A stretch of DNA of 64,000 bases from Rhodanobacter sp. Soil772. Its GTDB lineage: Bacteria > Pseudomonadota > Gammaproteobacteria > Xanthomonadales > Rhodanobacteraceae. The first letter of the stretch is position 1. Every line of letters begins with the position of its first letter. The notes under the pieces were generated by a model. It was not told the origin of the DNA. It was given only the letters and a program-made list of their open reading frames with translations, and made no database searches. Both the position numbers and the translations under genes were made by a program. The stretch spans positions 435,355 to 499,354 of the forward strand of contig NZ_LMSK01000001.1 of the NCBI RefSeq assembly GCF_001428385.1. Direction: 5' to 3'. Shown here in pieces: positions 1-9,374 of this stretch.

Positions 1-155
1 CTGGTTCCACGGCGCGCGGATGGGGCGGAATCCCGCCGGTTTCACCGGGATATGCGATAGTTTGCGCATCGGTCTTCCGGGCCGACAGCTGGGGCATGGT
101 GCCGGATGACACCGTGCCGGAGAGCCGGGTCGCAGGGGGAGCGGTTGGATTGCGC

Positions 156-3068
156 ATGAATCGTCGGGTCGGGGGCTGGTGTTCGCTGGTGCTTGTGATG
201 TGCGGCCTGCTGGCGTTTGCGCCGGCGCGCGCGCTCGACCCCGATCGTGCGATCGGGCAGCTGACCCACGTCTGGTACGAGAACCAGCTGCCGCAAGGCA
301 CGGTGCTGTCCATCGCGCAGCGCCGGGATGGCTCGATCTGGCTGGCGACGTACGGCGGGCTGGTCCACTACAGCGGGGCGGAGTTCGACAACATCGACCC
401 GCGCGTGGCGCCGGTGCTGAAAAGCACGGCGATCACCGCGGTGCATGTCGATCGCGATGGCACGCTGTGGGTCGGCACGCTGAACGGCGGGCTCTACCGC
501 AGCCGCGGGCGCGAACTGGAGCAGGTGGCGCTGCCCGCGAACATCAAGAGCGTGTTCGGCATCGTGCAGGACCGCGGCGGCGTGCTTTGGCTGACCACCA
601 ACGCCGGCGTCGCGCGGATGGATGCGAAGGGCATCCGCCTGCTCGACGAGGAACACGGGTTTCCGCCACGCGGGTTCTATCGCGGGATCGTGGCCGATGC
701 GGTGGGCGGGGTATGGATCGCCGCCGACGGCGTCGGCGTCGTGCACTGGCATGACGGCCGGGTCGAGACGTTCGACACCCGGCGCGGCCTGCCGACCAAC
801 GCCGTCTACAGCCTGGCGATCGACCACGACGGCGCGGTATGGGCCGGCACGCAGGCCGGGCCGGTGCGCTATCGCGACGGGCGTTTCGAGCGCGACCCGC
901 GCGCGGCCGCGCTGGACGGGAAGCGCATCTATTCGCTGTTCGGCGACCGCGACGGCAGCATGTGGTTCGCGCCGCTCGGCATGGGCATCTGCCGCCTGAC
1001 GGCCGCACGCTTCGATTGCGACGACACGCTCAGCGGCATGGCCGGCGAGACCGTGCGGTCGATGTTCGAGGATCGCGAAGGCAACCTGTGGATGGGGACG
1101 ACGTCGAGCGGCGTGCATCGCTTCAGCGACTCGAAGCTCGTCACCGTCACCGGAAAGATGGATTCCAACGCGGTGCGCGCCGTGTACCAGGATCGCGCGG
1201 GCACGCTCTGGGTCGGCACCGACGGCTCGGGCCTCGCGCGTTACGAGGACCTGAAGCTGGTGCCGGCGACGGCGATCAACGCGAAGCTGCCGAGCCTGCT
1301 GCTGCGTGCGATCCAGTCCGATGCCGCCGGCAACCTGTGGGTGGCGTCGACCGAAGGGGTGAGCCGGATCGCGCCCGATGGCACGGTGCGCAATTTCGGC
1401 ATCGGCGACGGCCTGCCCGGCACGATCGTGTTTGCGTTTGCGCCCAGCCGCGATGGCGGCATGTGGGTGGGCACGTTGCAAGGCGTGGCGAAGATCAGTG
1501 GCGACAAGGTCAGCGTGGTCCAGGGCACGCATGGCGACGACACGCGCGCGCTGTACGAGGATCCGGCCGGGCGTTTGTGGATCGGCGAGCGCAGCGGCTT
1601 GCGCTGCCTGCAGGGCGGGGTGGTCGACCGCTGCGGCACCGACGGCCTGCCGGGCATGAGCGTGTTCGCCTTCCATCCCGAACCCGGCGGCGACCTGTGG
1701 CTCGGCACCAGCCTGGGCCTGATGCGTGTCCGCGGCTCGTCGGTGGAGGCCTTCACCCAGCGGGCGGACTTCTATGGCGACGCGGTGTTCGCCATGCTCG
1801 ACGACGGCGATGGCCACTTCTGGGTGAGCTCGAACCGCGGCATCGCGCGATTCGCGTGGGCCGACATCGATGCGCTCGACCGCGGCGCGGCAGCGAAAAT
1901 CCAGCCCCGCTGGTACGGCAAGAACGACGGCATGCTGTCGCAGCAGGCCAACGGCGCCTCGCAGACGCCGGCGTGGCGCACCCGCGACGGGCGGATGTGG
2001 TTCGGCACGGCCAACGGCGTGGTCGTCGTCGACCCGAAGCACGAGCGCGTGAACCGGATGCCTCCGCCGGTCGCGATCGAGCGCGTGCTCGTGGATGGGC
2101 AGAGCGTCGATCCGGATCACGTCGGCCGTATCGGTCCCGGCGTGGAACGCATCGAATTGCACTATGCCGCGATGAGTTACGTGGCGCCTGCCGCGGTGAA
2201 ATACCGCTACCGCATCGACGGCTTCGACCGTGGCTGGATCGACGCCGGCGCCAGCCGCGCCGCCTATTACACCAACCTTCCGCCCGGCGACTACGTGTTC
2301 CGCGCCATCGCCAGCAACAACGACGGCGTGTGGAACACCGACGGTGCGAGCGTGGCCTTCACGATCGTGCCGAGCTGGTACGCCACCTGGTGGTTTCGCA
2401 CCCTCGTCGCGATGATCGTCGTGGGCCTGCTCGCCGCGGTCTACCGGCTGCGCGTGTGGCGCCTGCACGAGCGCGAACGCGAGCTGACGCGCCAGGTCGC
2501 GCAGCACACCGAGGCGCTGCGCGACGCAAATGCCGAATTGAAGCGCATCGCCGCGCTCGACGGCCTCACCCGCATCGCGAATCGCGGCGCGTTCGACCAG
2601 CGGCTGCGTGAGGCCCTGGACGAGCATGTCGCGAGCGGCGCACCGCTCGCCGTCCTGATGTGCGACGTCGATGCGTTCAAGGCCTACAACGATACCTATG
2701 GCCATCTCGCCGGCGATGTCGCGTTGACCGCGGTCGCCGGCGCATTGACGAAAGTGCTGCGCTCGAATGCAGCGGATCTCGCCGCACGCTACGGCGGCGA
2801 GGAGTTCGCGGTGCTGCTCACCCGGTGCGACGCCGGTGAGGCTGCCGCGGTCGCGCAGCGCATGCTCGAGGCCGTGCGCGCGCTGGCGATCGAACATCGC
2901 AGCTCCGGCACCGCGCCGCGCGTGACCATCAGCATCGGCATCGCCACCGTCGTGCCTGCCGCCACGGACTCGCCCGAACAACTGCTTCGCTGCGCGGACG
3001 AGGCGCTGTATCGCGCCAAGGCCGCCGGGCGCGACCGCATTGGCGGCGGTGCCGAGGTCGCGGGATGA
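156..3068 (+). CDS. Two-propeller sensor with Y_Y_Y and GGDEF (diguanylate cyclase)
   Basis: A 970-residue membrane sensor predicted to make c-di-GMP. After a signal peptide (hydrophobic stretch to about residue 28) come about 14 repeats of the two-component-regulator propeller type (for example GTLWVGT and GNLWMGT), enough for two seven-bladed propellers. A Y_Y_Y-like domain follows (about 640-735), then one membrane segment (about 745-768), a short coiled coil and a GGDEF domain with GGEEF at 880-884. The product-binding RxxD site five residues before the motif reads NAAD, so allosteric feedback is probably lost. The ATG at 156 is preferred over the upstream 96 start because the signal sequence begins there and a GGGGGAG stretch lies upstream. 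The ligand is unknown. It converges with another GGDEF gene. Confidence 0.88.
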   Translation: MNRRVGGWCSLVLVMCGLLAFAPARALDPDRAIGQLTHVWYENQLPQGTVLSIAQRRDGSIWLATYGGLVHYSGAEFDNIDPRVAPVLKSTAITAVHVDRDGTLWVGTLNGGLYRSRGRELEQVALPANIKSVFGIVQDRGGVLWLTTNAGVARMDAKGIRLLDEEHGFPPRGFYRGIVADAVGGVWIAADGVGVVHWHDGRVETFDTRRGLPTNAVYSLAIDHDGAVWAGTQAGPVRYRDGRFERDPRAAALDGKRIYSLFGDRDGSMWFAPLGMGICRLTAARFDCDDTLSGMAGETVRSMFEDREGNLWMGTTSSGVHRFSDSKLVTVTGKMDSNAVRAVYQDRAGTLWVGTDGSGLARYEDLKLVPATAINAKLPSLLLRAIQSDAAGNLWVASTEGVSRIAPDGTVRNFGIGDGLPGTIVFAFAPSRDGGMWVGTLQGVAKISGDKVSVVQGTHGDDTRALYEDPAGRLWIGERSGLRCLQGGVVDRCGTDGLPGMSVFAFHPEPGGDLWLGTSLGLMRVRGSSVEAFTQRADFYGDAVFAMLDDGDGHFWVSSNRGIARFAWADIDALDRGAAAKIQPRWYGKNDGMLSQQANGASQTPAWRTRDGRMWFGTANGVVVVDPKHERVNRMPPPVAIERVLVDGQSVDPDHVGRIGPGVERIELHYAAMSYVAPAAVKYRYRIDGFDRGWIDAGASRAAYYTNLPPGDYVFRAIASNNDGVWNTDGASVAFTIVPSWYATWWFRTLVAMIVVGLLAAVYRLRVWRLHERERELTRQVAQHTEALRDANAELKRIAALDGLTRIANRGAFDQRLREALDEHVASGAPLAVLMCDVDAFKAYNDTYGHLAGDVALTAVAGALTKVLRSNAADLAARYGGEEFAVLLTRCDAGEAAAVAQRMLEAVRALAIEHRSSGTAPRVTISIGIATVVPAATDSPEQLLRCADEALYRAKAAGRDRIGGGAEVAG

Positions 3069-3299
3069 GAGCGCCGGCCAGGAAGGGGTAGGGCGCTTTT
3101 CCGGCGCCTGGTGCGCCGGGTTCCGAACGACGCATCGGAAAGGTGCCGTGGACAATTTTCATTTGCCCGGCACTCGCCATGCGTGGCGTTCGTTACCCGT
3201 CGGCGCGCGATGCGGGCGCTTCGGCCAGGCAGGATGGATCAGCCCTGCAATGGCGCAGGTCAGGCGCCCGCGGCGATGTCCCGCGTCGGGTTGGCGTCC

Positions 3300-4145
3300 C
3301 TAGCGCTGGCGCTTGGCCGCATACATCGCGCGGTCGGCGTGCGCCAGCAGGTCGGCCGGGTCACTCGCGTCTGTCGGGAAACAGGCGATCCCGACGCTGG
3401 CATCCAGCCGGAACAAACCGTCGGGCAACGTAAAGGGCGGGCTCAGGCAGGTGCGCAGGCCGTCGGCGACGGCCCGGGCGGCCTCGGCATCGCGGCAGCC
3501 GGGCAGCAGCGCGACGAACTCGTCGCCACCGACACGGGCCACCAGGTCGCCTTGCCGAAGACCCTGCTGCAGGCGCTGCGCGACCTCGCGCAGCAGGCGG
3601 TCGCCGGCGTCGTGCCCGCCCCGGTCGTTGGCCCCCTTGAAGCCGTCGAGGTCCAGGTAGAGCACGGCCAGGCCGTCGCCGGTCTGCGTCGAGTGCGCGA
3701 TGGCGTATTGCAGTTCGCGCTGCAACCGGTGGCGGTTGGGCAATCCGGTCAACGGATCGTGGCTGGCGCGGTGTTCGAGCTCGCGTTCGGCACGACGCAG
3801 TTCGGTCACCTCGTGGGCCACCCCGATGCGCACGCCGTAGTCGGGCAGCCAGCGGGCCGACCACTGGATGTCCACGCTGTGGCCGTCCTTGTGGATGTAG
3901 CGGTTGCGGAAGTGGCGCTGCAGCGTGCCCTCCATCACCTGTTCGGCCTGCTGCAGGGTTGCCGCGCGGTCGTCGGGGTGGACCAGGTCGAATATCCGCC
4001 GGCCGAGCACCTCGTCGGGGGCGTAACCGAAGATGCGCTCGAAGCTTGCATTGACGTACAGGAAGCGACCCTCGGCGTCGACGACGCAGACTGCGTCGGG
4101 CATCAGGTCGAGCACGTCGGCGGGGGGCGGCAGCTTCGGGATCAT
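3300..4145 (-). CDS. PAS-GGDEF diguanylate cyclase
   Basis: A soluble 281-residue protein with an N-terminal PAS domain (about 5-120, including NASFERIFGY) and a C-terminal GGDEF domain. The active motif is VGGDEF, preceded by an intact RQGD inhibitory site, so feedback by c-di-GMP is expected. There is no membrane segment, so the PAS domain would sense an intracellular signal or redox state. I chose the ATG at 4145 because the extension to a second in-frame ATG at 4238 has much poorer GC at third codon positions and is rich in Cys and His, as non-coding DNA here would be. The 4238 start does have a GGAG upstream and cannot be excluded. Confidence 0.85.
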   Translation of the reverse strand: MIPKLPPPADVLDLMPDAVCVVDAEGRFLYVNASFERIFGYAPDEVLGRRIFDLVHPDDRAATLQQAEQVMEGTLQRHFRNRYIHKDGHSVDIQWSARWLPDYGVRIGVAHEVTELRRAERELEHRASHDPLTGLPNRHRLQRELQYAIAHSTQTGDGLAVLYLDLDGFKGANDRGGHDAGDRLLREVAQRLQQGLRQGDLVARVGGDEFVALLPGCRDAEAARAVADGLRTCLSPPFTLPDGLFRLDASVGIACFPTDASDPADLLAHADRAMYAAKRQR

Positions 4146-4338
4146 GCAATGGCGGGGTTCATGGCACCCGATCGGTGTTGTGCAGATGTTGTTTCCGACA
4201 TGGTAGCGCTTGAGGGATCCAACGAAGGCGAAAGCCATGCGTCGCCGGTCTCCGGGAAAAAACAGCCGGGTCAGAGCCGTTTGCAGCCGCCCGGATTTCC
4301 GGCTGAGCGTGCAGGGATCGGCTCGGACTTGGTATTCG

Positions 4339-4794
4339 TCAGGCCTCGGCCGCGAATGCCTCGACCAATGGCTGGTACTCCTCCATTGCCGGAAAGCCGG
4401 CAAAGCTGTGCTTCGCCGAGGTCGACACCCAGGAGAGCCTGGCGTCGGTACAGGTCTCGATGAACGGCACGAAGTCCGCATGCGGATCGAGCACGGAAGC
4501 GCGCAGGTTGACCAGCCAGTCGATGCCCGCCGGGCGGGTCATCACCCACGACTTGCAGAACGCGCAATACAGGTGGGTGTGCTCGCTCTGCAGGCCGCCG
4601 CGGACCAGTTCGCCCTCGAGTACCTCGACGCCGTCGGCCGGCATTGCCAGCGACAGCGAAAACGCGCTGCCGGTCATCTTCTGGCAGCCATGGCAGTGGC
4701 ATGCCATGGTGAGCATGGCCGGCTTGGTGACGCGCAAACGCACGCGGCCGCAGCGGCACGTGCCGGTGGCAGGTAGCTGTCGTGGGTAGGGCAT
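4339..4794 (-). CDS. GFA-family (Mss4-fold) zinc protein
   Basis: A 151-residue member of the glutathione-dependent formaldehyde-activating (GFA/CENP-V) family. The paired cysteines expected for zinc binding are visible: TCRCG near the N-terminus, CHCHGCQKMTGSAFS, and CAFC in the middle. Family members bind zinc in an Mss4-like fold. Some bind glutathione adducts, but most have no proven reaction, so a formaldehyde role should not be assumed. The start is supported by a GAGGAA ribosome-binding site on the minus strand. It is divergent from the NTF2-like gene at 4912. Confidence 0.8.
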   Translation of the reverse strand: MPYPRQLPATGTCRCGRVRLRVTKPAMLTMACHCHGCQKMTGSAFSLSLAMPADGVEVLEGELVRGGLQSEHTHLYCAFCKSWVMTRPAGIDWLVNLRASVLDPHADFVPFIETCTDARLSWVSTSAKHSFAGFPAMEEYQPLVEAFAAEA

Positions 4795-4911
4795 GGGCGG
4801 GTTCCTCGTGACGTTAAGATGGGTGCGAGAGACACTTTATCGGGGCAACCGGCTTACGTCCCCTTTCTTCCTTCTGCTTTGCGCCATTGGCCATGAGGAG
4901 TATTTACGACC

Positions 4912-5367
4912 ATGCCACGACTGGAAAGAAAAACCGGAAGACGCTGGCTGCTGGCGGTGCTGATCGGAATGGCGACCACTGCAGGCGCGGTCGCGCCGGA
5001 CCAGGCTACCCGCGAACTGTTGCAGGCCGAGGCCGACGTCTGCCAGGCCTTCGAAGCCGGCCACGCGGATGCCTTGCGCCGCGCGCTGACGGTGGATTTC
5101 ACGCTGGTCGATTCGCACGGCAACGTGACGAACCTCAAGCAGAACCTTGCCGAGGTCGCCGCGCGGGAGCCGTTCTACGAGGAGTTCCGCAACCACGACC
5201 AGCAGGTGCGCCTGTACGGCGACGCCGCGCTGATTGTCGGCATCACCAGCATCCGCGGCCGCGCCGGCGGCGAACCGTTCGCCGCCAATTTCCGCTACAC
5301 GGACACGTGGGTCCGCCGCGACGGCAAGTGGCTGCTGGCGGCAAGTCACGCCAGCCGGTTGCCGTAG
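4912..5367 (+). CDS. Exported NTF2-like (DUF4440) protein
   Basis: A 151-residue protein with an N-terminal hydrophobic signal (about 10-27) followed by a SnoaL/DUF4440-type NTF2 fold: an acidic helix (QAEADVCQAFEAGHADALR), DFTLVDSHGNV, and a C-terminal strand ending DGKWLLAASHASRLP. Members are small ligand-binding or steroid-isomerase-like proteins, often of unknown function. The ATG at 4912 has a GAGGAG site 11 bases upstream. The gene converges with the SRPBCC gene, with 6 bases between the stop codons. A distant relative of the same superfamily lies at 8062. Confidence 0.75.
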   Translation: MPRLERKTGRRWLLAVLIGMATTAGAVAPDQATRELLQAEADVCQAFEAGHADALRRALTVDFTLVDSHGNVTNLKQNLAEVAAREPFYEEFRNHDQQVRLYGDAALIVGITSIRGRAGGEPFAANFRYTDTWVRRDGKWLLAASHASRLP

Positions 5368-5373
5368 CGCCGC

Positions 5374-5820
5374 TCAGTCCGGGATTTCCGCTTCCACCAG
5401 CTTGCCGAGCAGCACCAGCGATTCCTGCCAGCCCACGTAGCACTGCTCCACCGGGATCACCTCGGGCAAGCCCTCCTGCACCACCTGCATGTCGGTGCCG
5501 CAGGACACGGCACGGAAGGTGATGGTGGTGGTCATCTCGCCGGGCAGGTTGGGGTCCTCGAAGCGGTCGTTGTACTTGATGCGCTCGCCCGGCACGAGCT
5601 CCCGGTACGTGCCGCCGAAGCTATGGCCGTTGCCGGTGGAGAAATTGGTGAACGTCATCCGGTAGTTGCCGCCGACCCGCGCGTCGAGCTGGTGCACCTT
5701 GCAGGTGAAGCCGTTCGGCGGCAGCCACTTGGCGATGGCGTCGGCGTCGAGAAAGGCGCGGTAGACCCGCTCGGGCGGGGCGCGCAGCACGCGATGAAGG
5801 CGGAGGGTGTTGGTGGTCAT
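5374..5820 (-). CDS. SRPBCC / AHSA1-type protein
   Basis: A 148-residue START-like (SRPBCC) protein of the activator-of-Hsp90 homologue group. The family opening is clear (LHRVLRAPPERVYRAFLDAD, AIAKWLPPNGF), as are the G-x-Y-R-M-T-F strand and the final W-x-x-S-L-x-x-L-x-x-L helix. Such proteins bind hydrophobic ligands, and many are partners of ArsR-family repressors. This copy has no ArsR gene beside it, unlike the SRPBCC gene at 27641. Its biochemical role is unknown. Confidence 0.8.
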   Translation of the reverse strand: MTTNTLRLHRVLRAPPERVYRAFLDADAIAKWLPPNGFTCKVHQLDARVGGNYRMTFTNFSTGNGHSFGGTYRELVPGERIKYNDRFEDPNLPGEMTTTITFRAVSCGTDMQVVQEGLPEVIPVEQCYVGWQESLVLLGKLVEAEIPD

Positions 5821-5938
5821 GGCGGTTCCCGTTGAGGATGAGTTCTCGTCCTGAGGGGCAGGCGGCAGGGCGGAAATTGAGCAGCATCAATCGAACGCCA
5901 TAAAGGCCAAATGGACCTCGCTTTTTCGACCGGGCGCC

Positions 5939-7747
5939 TTACTCGGATGCTGCGGCGGGCTCCGTCTTCGCTGCAGCGGCCGTCGGCGCCACCCACAGTC
6001 TGGCCTCCGGCTTGCCACCCAGCATCTGCGCACGCACCAGCGGGATCGGTGGGCCGCCGTAGCTGAGGAACTGATCGTGGAACGCCTTCAGCGCGTTCGG
6101 ACCCGGGTGTGCGGCGATCCAGTCCTGGCGCAACTGCATGATCATCAACTTGCCCAAGGTGTAATTCAGATAGGCCGGATCGTAGGTACCACGGGCGGCC
6201 TGCTGGCGGGCGTTACCCGGATCCTGGAAGGCCTTGTCGCGGAACATCTGCTCGGACTGGGCGACGGTCATGCCGCCGGTGTGCAGGCCGATGGCGGAGA
6301 GATAGCGCACGTCGCGCAGCAGGGCGTTGGTGAGCTGACCGATGTGGGCTTCCGGCGTGGCGCCGTCCAGGCCGGCGTCGAACATCATTTCCTCGGCGTA
6401 GTGCGCCCAGCCTTCGGAGAAGGCGTAGCCGACAAACAACTGACCGAACTTCCAGTGCGCGCGATTGGCGTGCAGGAACTGCAGGAAGTGCCCGGGCCAC
6501 ACCTCGTGCGAAGACGTGAACAACAGATCGGCCTTGCCCGGGATGTAGGCCTGCTGGTCGGCCTTGCTCCAGGTCGGATCCGGCGGGGCGATGTAATACA
6601 CCGACGGCAGGTTCTTTTCGTACGGGCCGGGAATCTCGATATAGGCGAAGTTCCAGCGGTTGAACGGCGGCGCTTCTTCGACCTTGGCCTGCTCGGGGCC
6701 GGGGATGGTCACCAGGTCCTTGTCGACGATGAACTGACGCAGGCCGGTGAGCTGCGTGCGTGCGCCTTCCACGGCGCCGCCGACCGGCTTGTCCGCACTC
6801 TCCCTGGCGACGCACGCGCTCAGCGACTTGCCGGGCGCGAACTTGTCGCAGGCGGCCTGGAGCGCATCGAGGTTGCGCTGCAGGTCCGACTCGCCGATGG
6901 CCTTGAGCCGGTCCAGCGGCAGGTCGACCAGTTCGGTGGCGTGCAGCATTCTGGAGAACTTCTCGGCTCCGAGCGCGTAGTCGTGGGTGGCGTGGGGCTT
7001 CTGCGCCTTCAACCAGTCGGCGAGGTCTTGCGTGGCCTTGATCGCGGCAGCATTGGACGCCTTGAAACGCGCTTGCAGGGCGTCGTCCTTGACCTCGGCG
7101 AAGATCGCCGGGACGTCGCTCTTGAAGAAGCTGGCGTAGCCGCCGAAGCTGTTCACGCCCAGCGTGATGTACGACTCCGGCAGCGGCAGTTTGAAGTTCG
7201 CTTTTATCTGGGCGATCGCCTTGGGCAGCGCTTCCTGATAAGTGACGAAGGCTGCCATGCGTTCCGGCAGCGGCGCGTAGGGACGCGTCAGGTACATGCT
7301 GGGCGACAGGTCGCCGGTATAGAAGGCCGGGTTGCTGTACGGGAAGCCGGAGTCTTCGAGCCAGAACAGTTGGCCGTCGATCACCGCGAGCACGTAGTCG
7401 CGGTGGAAGCGGCCGCCCTCATCGAGCTTGTCGTCACCGAACGCGGCGAACCTGGCGCGTTCCGCATGCAGCCAGTCGGCATCCGCCTTCAGGCCGGCCG
7501 GACTGTAGTCGGGCAGCTTGCCATCGAACTCGTGCTTGCCGGCGTTGGCGGCAAAGGTGGGGTAGCGCTGGAACATGCCGTCGATGAAGTCGTCGACGGC
7601 GGCCTCCAACCTGGCGTTGTCGTTGACCACCGCCACGCTGGCGGCAGGTGCGCTTGTCGTGGGTACGCTGGGGGTTTCCCGGTTGCAGCCGGCGGCGAGC
7701 GCGGCGGTTACCACGGCGCACAGGGTGACGATATGGATCGAGCGCAT
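5939..7747 (-). CDS. DUF885 family lipoprotein (putative metallopeptidase)
   Basis: A 602-residue DUF885 protein, predicted to be anchored in the outer or inner membrane. The lipobox LAAGC lies at about residues 16-20 when translation begins at 7747. The upstream in-frame extension to 7804 only adds non-signal sequence. The family signatures are present: HEVWPGHFLQF (HExxxGH metal-site type) and EGWAHYAEEM in the C-terminal half. Known members are thought to be zinc carboxypeptidase-like enzymes, so a peptidase role at the cell surface is likely. The substrate is unknown. The gene is divergent from the DUF4440 gene at 8062. Confidence 0.82.
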   Translation of the reverse strand: MRSIHIVTLCAVVTAALAAGCNRETPSVPTTSAPAASVAVVNDNARLEAAVDDFIDGMFQRYPTFAANAGKHEFDGKLPDYSPAGLKADADWLHAERARFAAFGDDKLDEGGRFHRDYVLAVIDGQLFWLEDSGFPYSNPAFYTGDLSPSMYLTRPYAPLPERMAAFVTYQEALPKAIAQIKANFKLPLPESYITLGVNSFGGYASFFKSDVPAIFAEVKDDALQARFKASNAAAIKATQDLADWLKAQKPHATHDYALGAEKFSRMLHATELVDLPLDRLKAIGESDLQRNLDALQAACDKFAPGKSLSACVARESADKPVGGAVEGARTQLTGLRQFIVDKDLVTIPGPEQAKVEEAPPFNRWNFAYIEIPGPYEKNLPSVYYIAPPDPTWSKADQQAYIPGKADLLFTSSHEVWPGHFLQFLHANRAHWKFGQLFVGYAFSEGWAHYAEEMMFDAGLDGATPEAHIGQLTNALLRDVRYLSAIGLHTGGMTVAQSEQMFRDKAFQDPGNARQQAARGTYDPAYLNYTLGKLMIMQLRQDWIAAHPGPNALKAFHDQFLSYGGPPIPLVRAQMLGGKPEARLWVAPTAAAAKTEPAAASE

Positions 7748-8061
7748 GCAGGCGGTTCCATGGCAAGGTCCGCCGAGGGTAAGCGTCGCGGCGGACACGC
7801 GCAACCCGTCTCACACCCGTGATGCAGGTCGGGTGGGGTCGTGGGTCGCCGTCGACTCCGCGCCTTGTGATCACTGTTGTCGCGATGGTCGCGCCAGGCG
7901 TCATGGTCGCTCTTCCGGAAGTGGCAACATGCGCAGCCGGCCGGGAAGTCACTGGATCGGTGACCGCGTGTCCAGCAGGCGCCGGAAGTGGGCCGCGTGC
8001 CAACACCCGACGCTGCGTTCGGGGCGATACTTGGCGCCCACGCAGCGCAACGGAGCACGGC
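7748..8061. other. Divergent intergenic region
   Basis: A 314-base gap between the DUF885 lipoprotein and the DUF4440 gene. It should hold promoters for both. I see no convincing -35/-10 pair, palindrome or conserved small ORF; a GATACT at 8026-8031 is only a weak -10 candidate for the right-hand gene. Confidence 0.5.
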
Positions 8062-8541
8062 ATGAAGGCAAGCTACTTTCTTCTCGGATTCGGGATTCTT
8101 CTGGCGATGGTCGGCCTGGGCAGTGCCGCTTCCAGCCACGCGGCAACCGCCGGCAACGACGCCGCCGCCATTCGCCAGGTGATGGATCAGCAGGCGGCCG
8201 CGTGGAACCGCAGCGATGTCGTGGAGTTCATGCGCAGCTACAAGGATGCGCCCGACACCACGTTCGTGGGTGCCAGCGTGCGCAAGGGTTACCGCACGAT
8301 CCTCGAAAGCTACCGCAAGCACTACGCCACGAAGGAGCAGATGGGTCGGCTCACGTACACCGAGCTGGACGTGCGCCTGCTGCCCGACGCCCACGGCGAA
8401 GTGCGCTACGCCGCCGTGACCGGCCGCTTCCATCTCGATCGCACCGCCCACGGCGAAGCCGCTCGGGACGACGGCGTGTTCTCGCTACTGTGGGAAAAGA
8501 CCGCCGACGGCTGGAAGATCATCCTGGATCACACCAGCTGA
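8062..8541 (+). CDS. Exported DUF4440 / SgcJ-like protein
   Basis: A 159-residue secreted NTF2-fold protein. A signal peptide (about 1-28, ending near SHA) is followed by AIRQVMDQQAAAWNRSDV, the usual first helix of DUF4440 proteins, and by a final strand LLWEKTADGWKIILDHTS. The ATG at 8062 follows a GGAG motif; longer in-frame starts from 7819 lack a site and run through the divergent promoter region. Function unknown. It converges with the sirtuin gene, with 8 bases between them. Confidence 0.75.
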   Translation: MKASYFLLGFGILLAMVGLGSAASSHAATAGNDAAAIRQVMDQQAAAWNRSDVVEFMRSYKDAPDTTFVGASVRKGYRTILESYRKHYATKEQMGRLTYTELDVRLLPDAHGEVRYAAVTGRFHLDRTAHGEAARDDGVFSLLWEKTADGWKIILDHTS

Positions 8542-8549
8542 CTGCTTCG

Positions 8550-9374
8550 TCAGTTCATGACCCGTCGTGGTTGTTCGCGCAGGAAGGCCAGCGCCTCGTG
8601 GCAAGGTGCGTCGACCTTCAAGGTGAGCAGCGCGTCGGCGCGGGTGCGGCCCAGCGTTACCGCGGCCACCGGCTTGCCGGCGCGCGCGGCGGCGTCGACG
8701 AAGCGGTAGCCGGAATACACCATCAGCGAGGAGCCGACCACCAGCACCGCGTCGGCGGCCTGCCAGGCGCGCGTGGCGGCTTCCACGCGCTCGCGCGGTA
8801 CGGCTTCGCCGAAGAACACCACATCAGGCTTCACGATGCCGCCGCAGTGCAGGCAGGGCGGCACGTCGAAGCGGGCGAAGTCGTGGCCTTCCAGGTCGGC
8901 GTCGCCGTCCGGCGCATCGGTGGCGTCGAGCTGCGCCCAGGCCGGGTTGCGCTCGACCAGCATCCGCTGGAACGCGCGGCGGGCGAGCCGCCAGTCGCAG
9001 CTCATGCAGCGCACCTCGTCGAGGCGGCCATGCAGGTCGAGCACCCGCTCGCTGCCTGCATGCTGGTGCAGGCGATCCACGTTCTGCGTCACCAGCAGCT
9101 CGACCTGTCCGCGCTGCTCCAGTTCGGCCAGCGCGTGATGCGTGGTGTTTGGCAGCGCACTGCCGAAGCGCCGCCAGCCGACCATGCTGCGCGCCCAGTA
9201 GCGCTGGCGCGTGGCCGGCTCGTGCATGAAGGCGGCGTAGTTCACCGGCGGCGGGCGCTTCCAATGGCCGTCGCGGTCGCGATAGTCGGGAATGCCCGAG
9301 TCGGTGCTGCAGCCCGCGCCGGTCAACACGAACAGGCGCGGATGGGCCTCGATGAATTGCTGCAGCGGAGTCAT
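8550..9374 (-). CDS. SIR2-family NAD-dependent protein deacylase
   Basis: A 274-residue sirtuin. The NAD-binding signature GAGCSTDSGIPDYRD, the TQNVDRLH motif with the catalytic-His region DLHGRLDEVRC, and the zinc cysteines (CMSC and CLHC) are all present. The GAGCST-SGIPDYR form is typical of class II (SIRT4-like) sirtuins rather than the class III CobB type. The enzyme should remove acyl groups from lysine in the cytoplasm using NAD. The start at 9374 matches the family start (TPLQQFIEAHPRLFVLTGAG); the upstream ATG at 9455 would add 27 residues of poor sequence. Confidence 0.88.
   Translation of the reverse strand: MTPLQQFIEAHPRLFVLTGAGCSTDSGIPDYRDRDGHWKRPPPVNYAAFMHEPATRQRYWARSMVGWRRFGSALPNTTHHALAELEQRGQVELLVTQNVDRLHQHAGSERVLDLHGRLDEVRCMSCDWRLARRAFQRMLVERNPAWAQLDATDAPDGDADLEGHDFARFDVPPCLHCGGIVKPDVVFFGEAVPRERVEAATRAWQAADAVLVVGSSLMVYSGYRFVDAAARAGKPVAAVTLGRTRADALLTLKVDAPCHEALAFLREQPRRVMN

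Noticed and set aside
42..3155. Long minus-strand ORF of 1037 codons opposite the propeller-GGDEF gene
   Set aside because: It is the high-GC mirror of a clear gene; its product is repetitive, rich in Arg, His and Ala, and has no recognisable domain.
3069..3299. Possible terminator between the two convergent GGDEF genes
   Set aside because: Short GGCGC/GCGCC pairings exist, but no stable stem with a T-run could be drawn.
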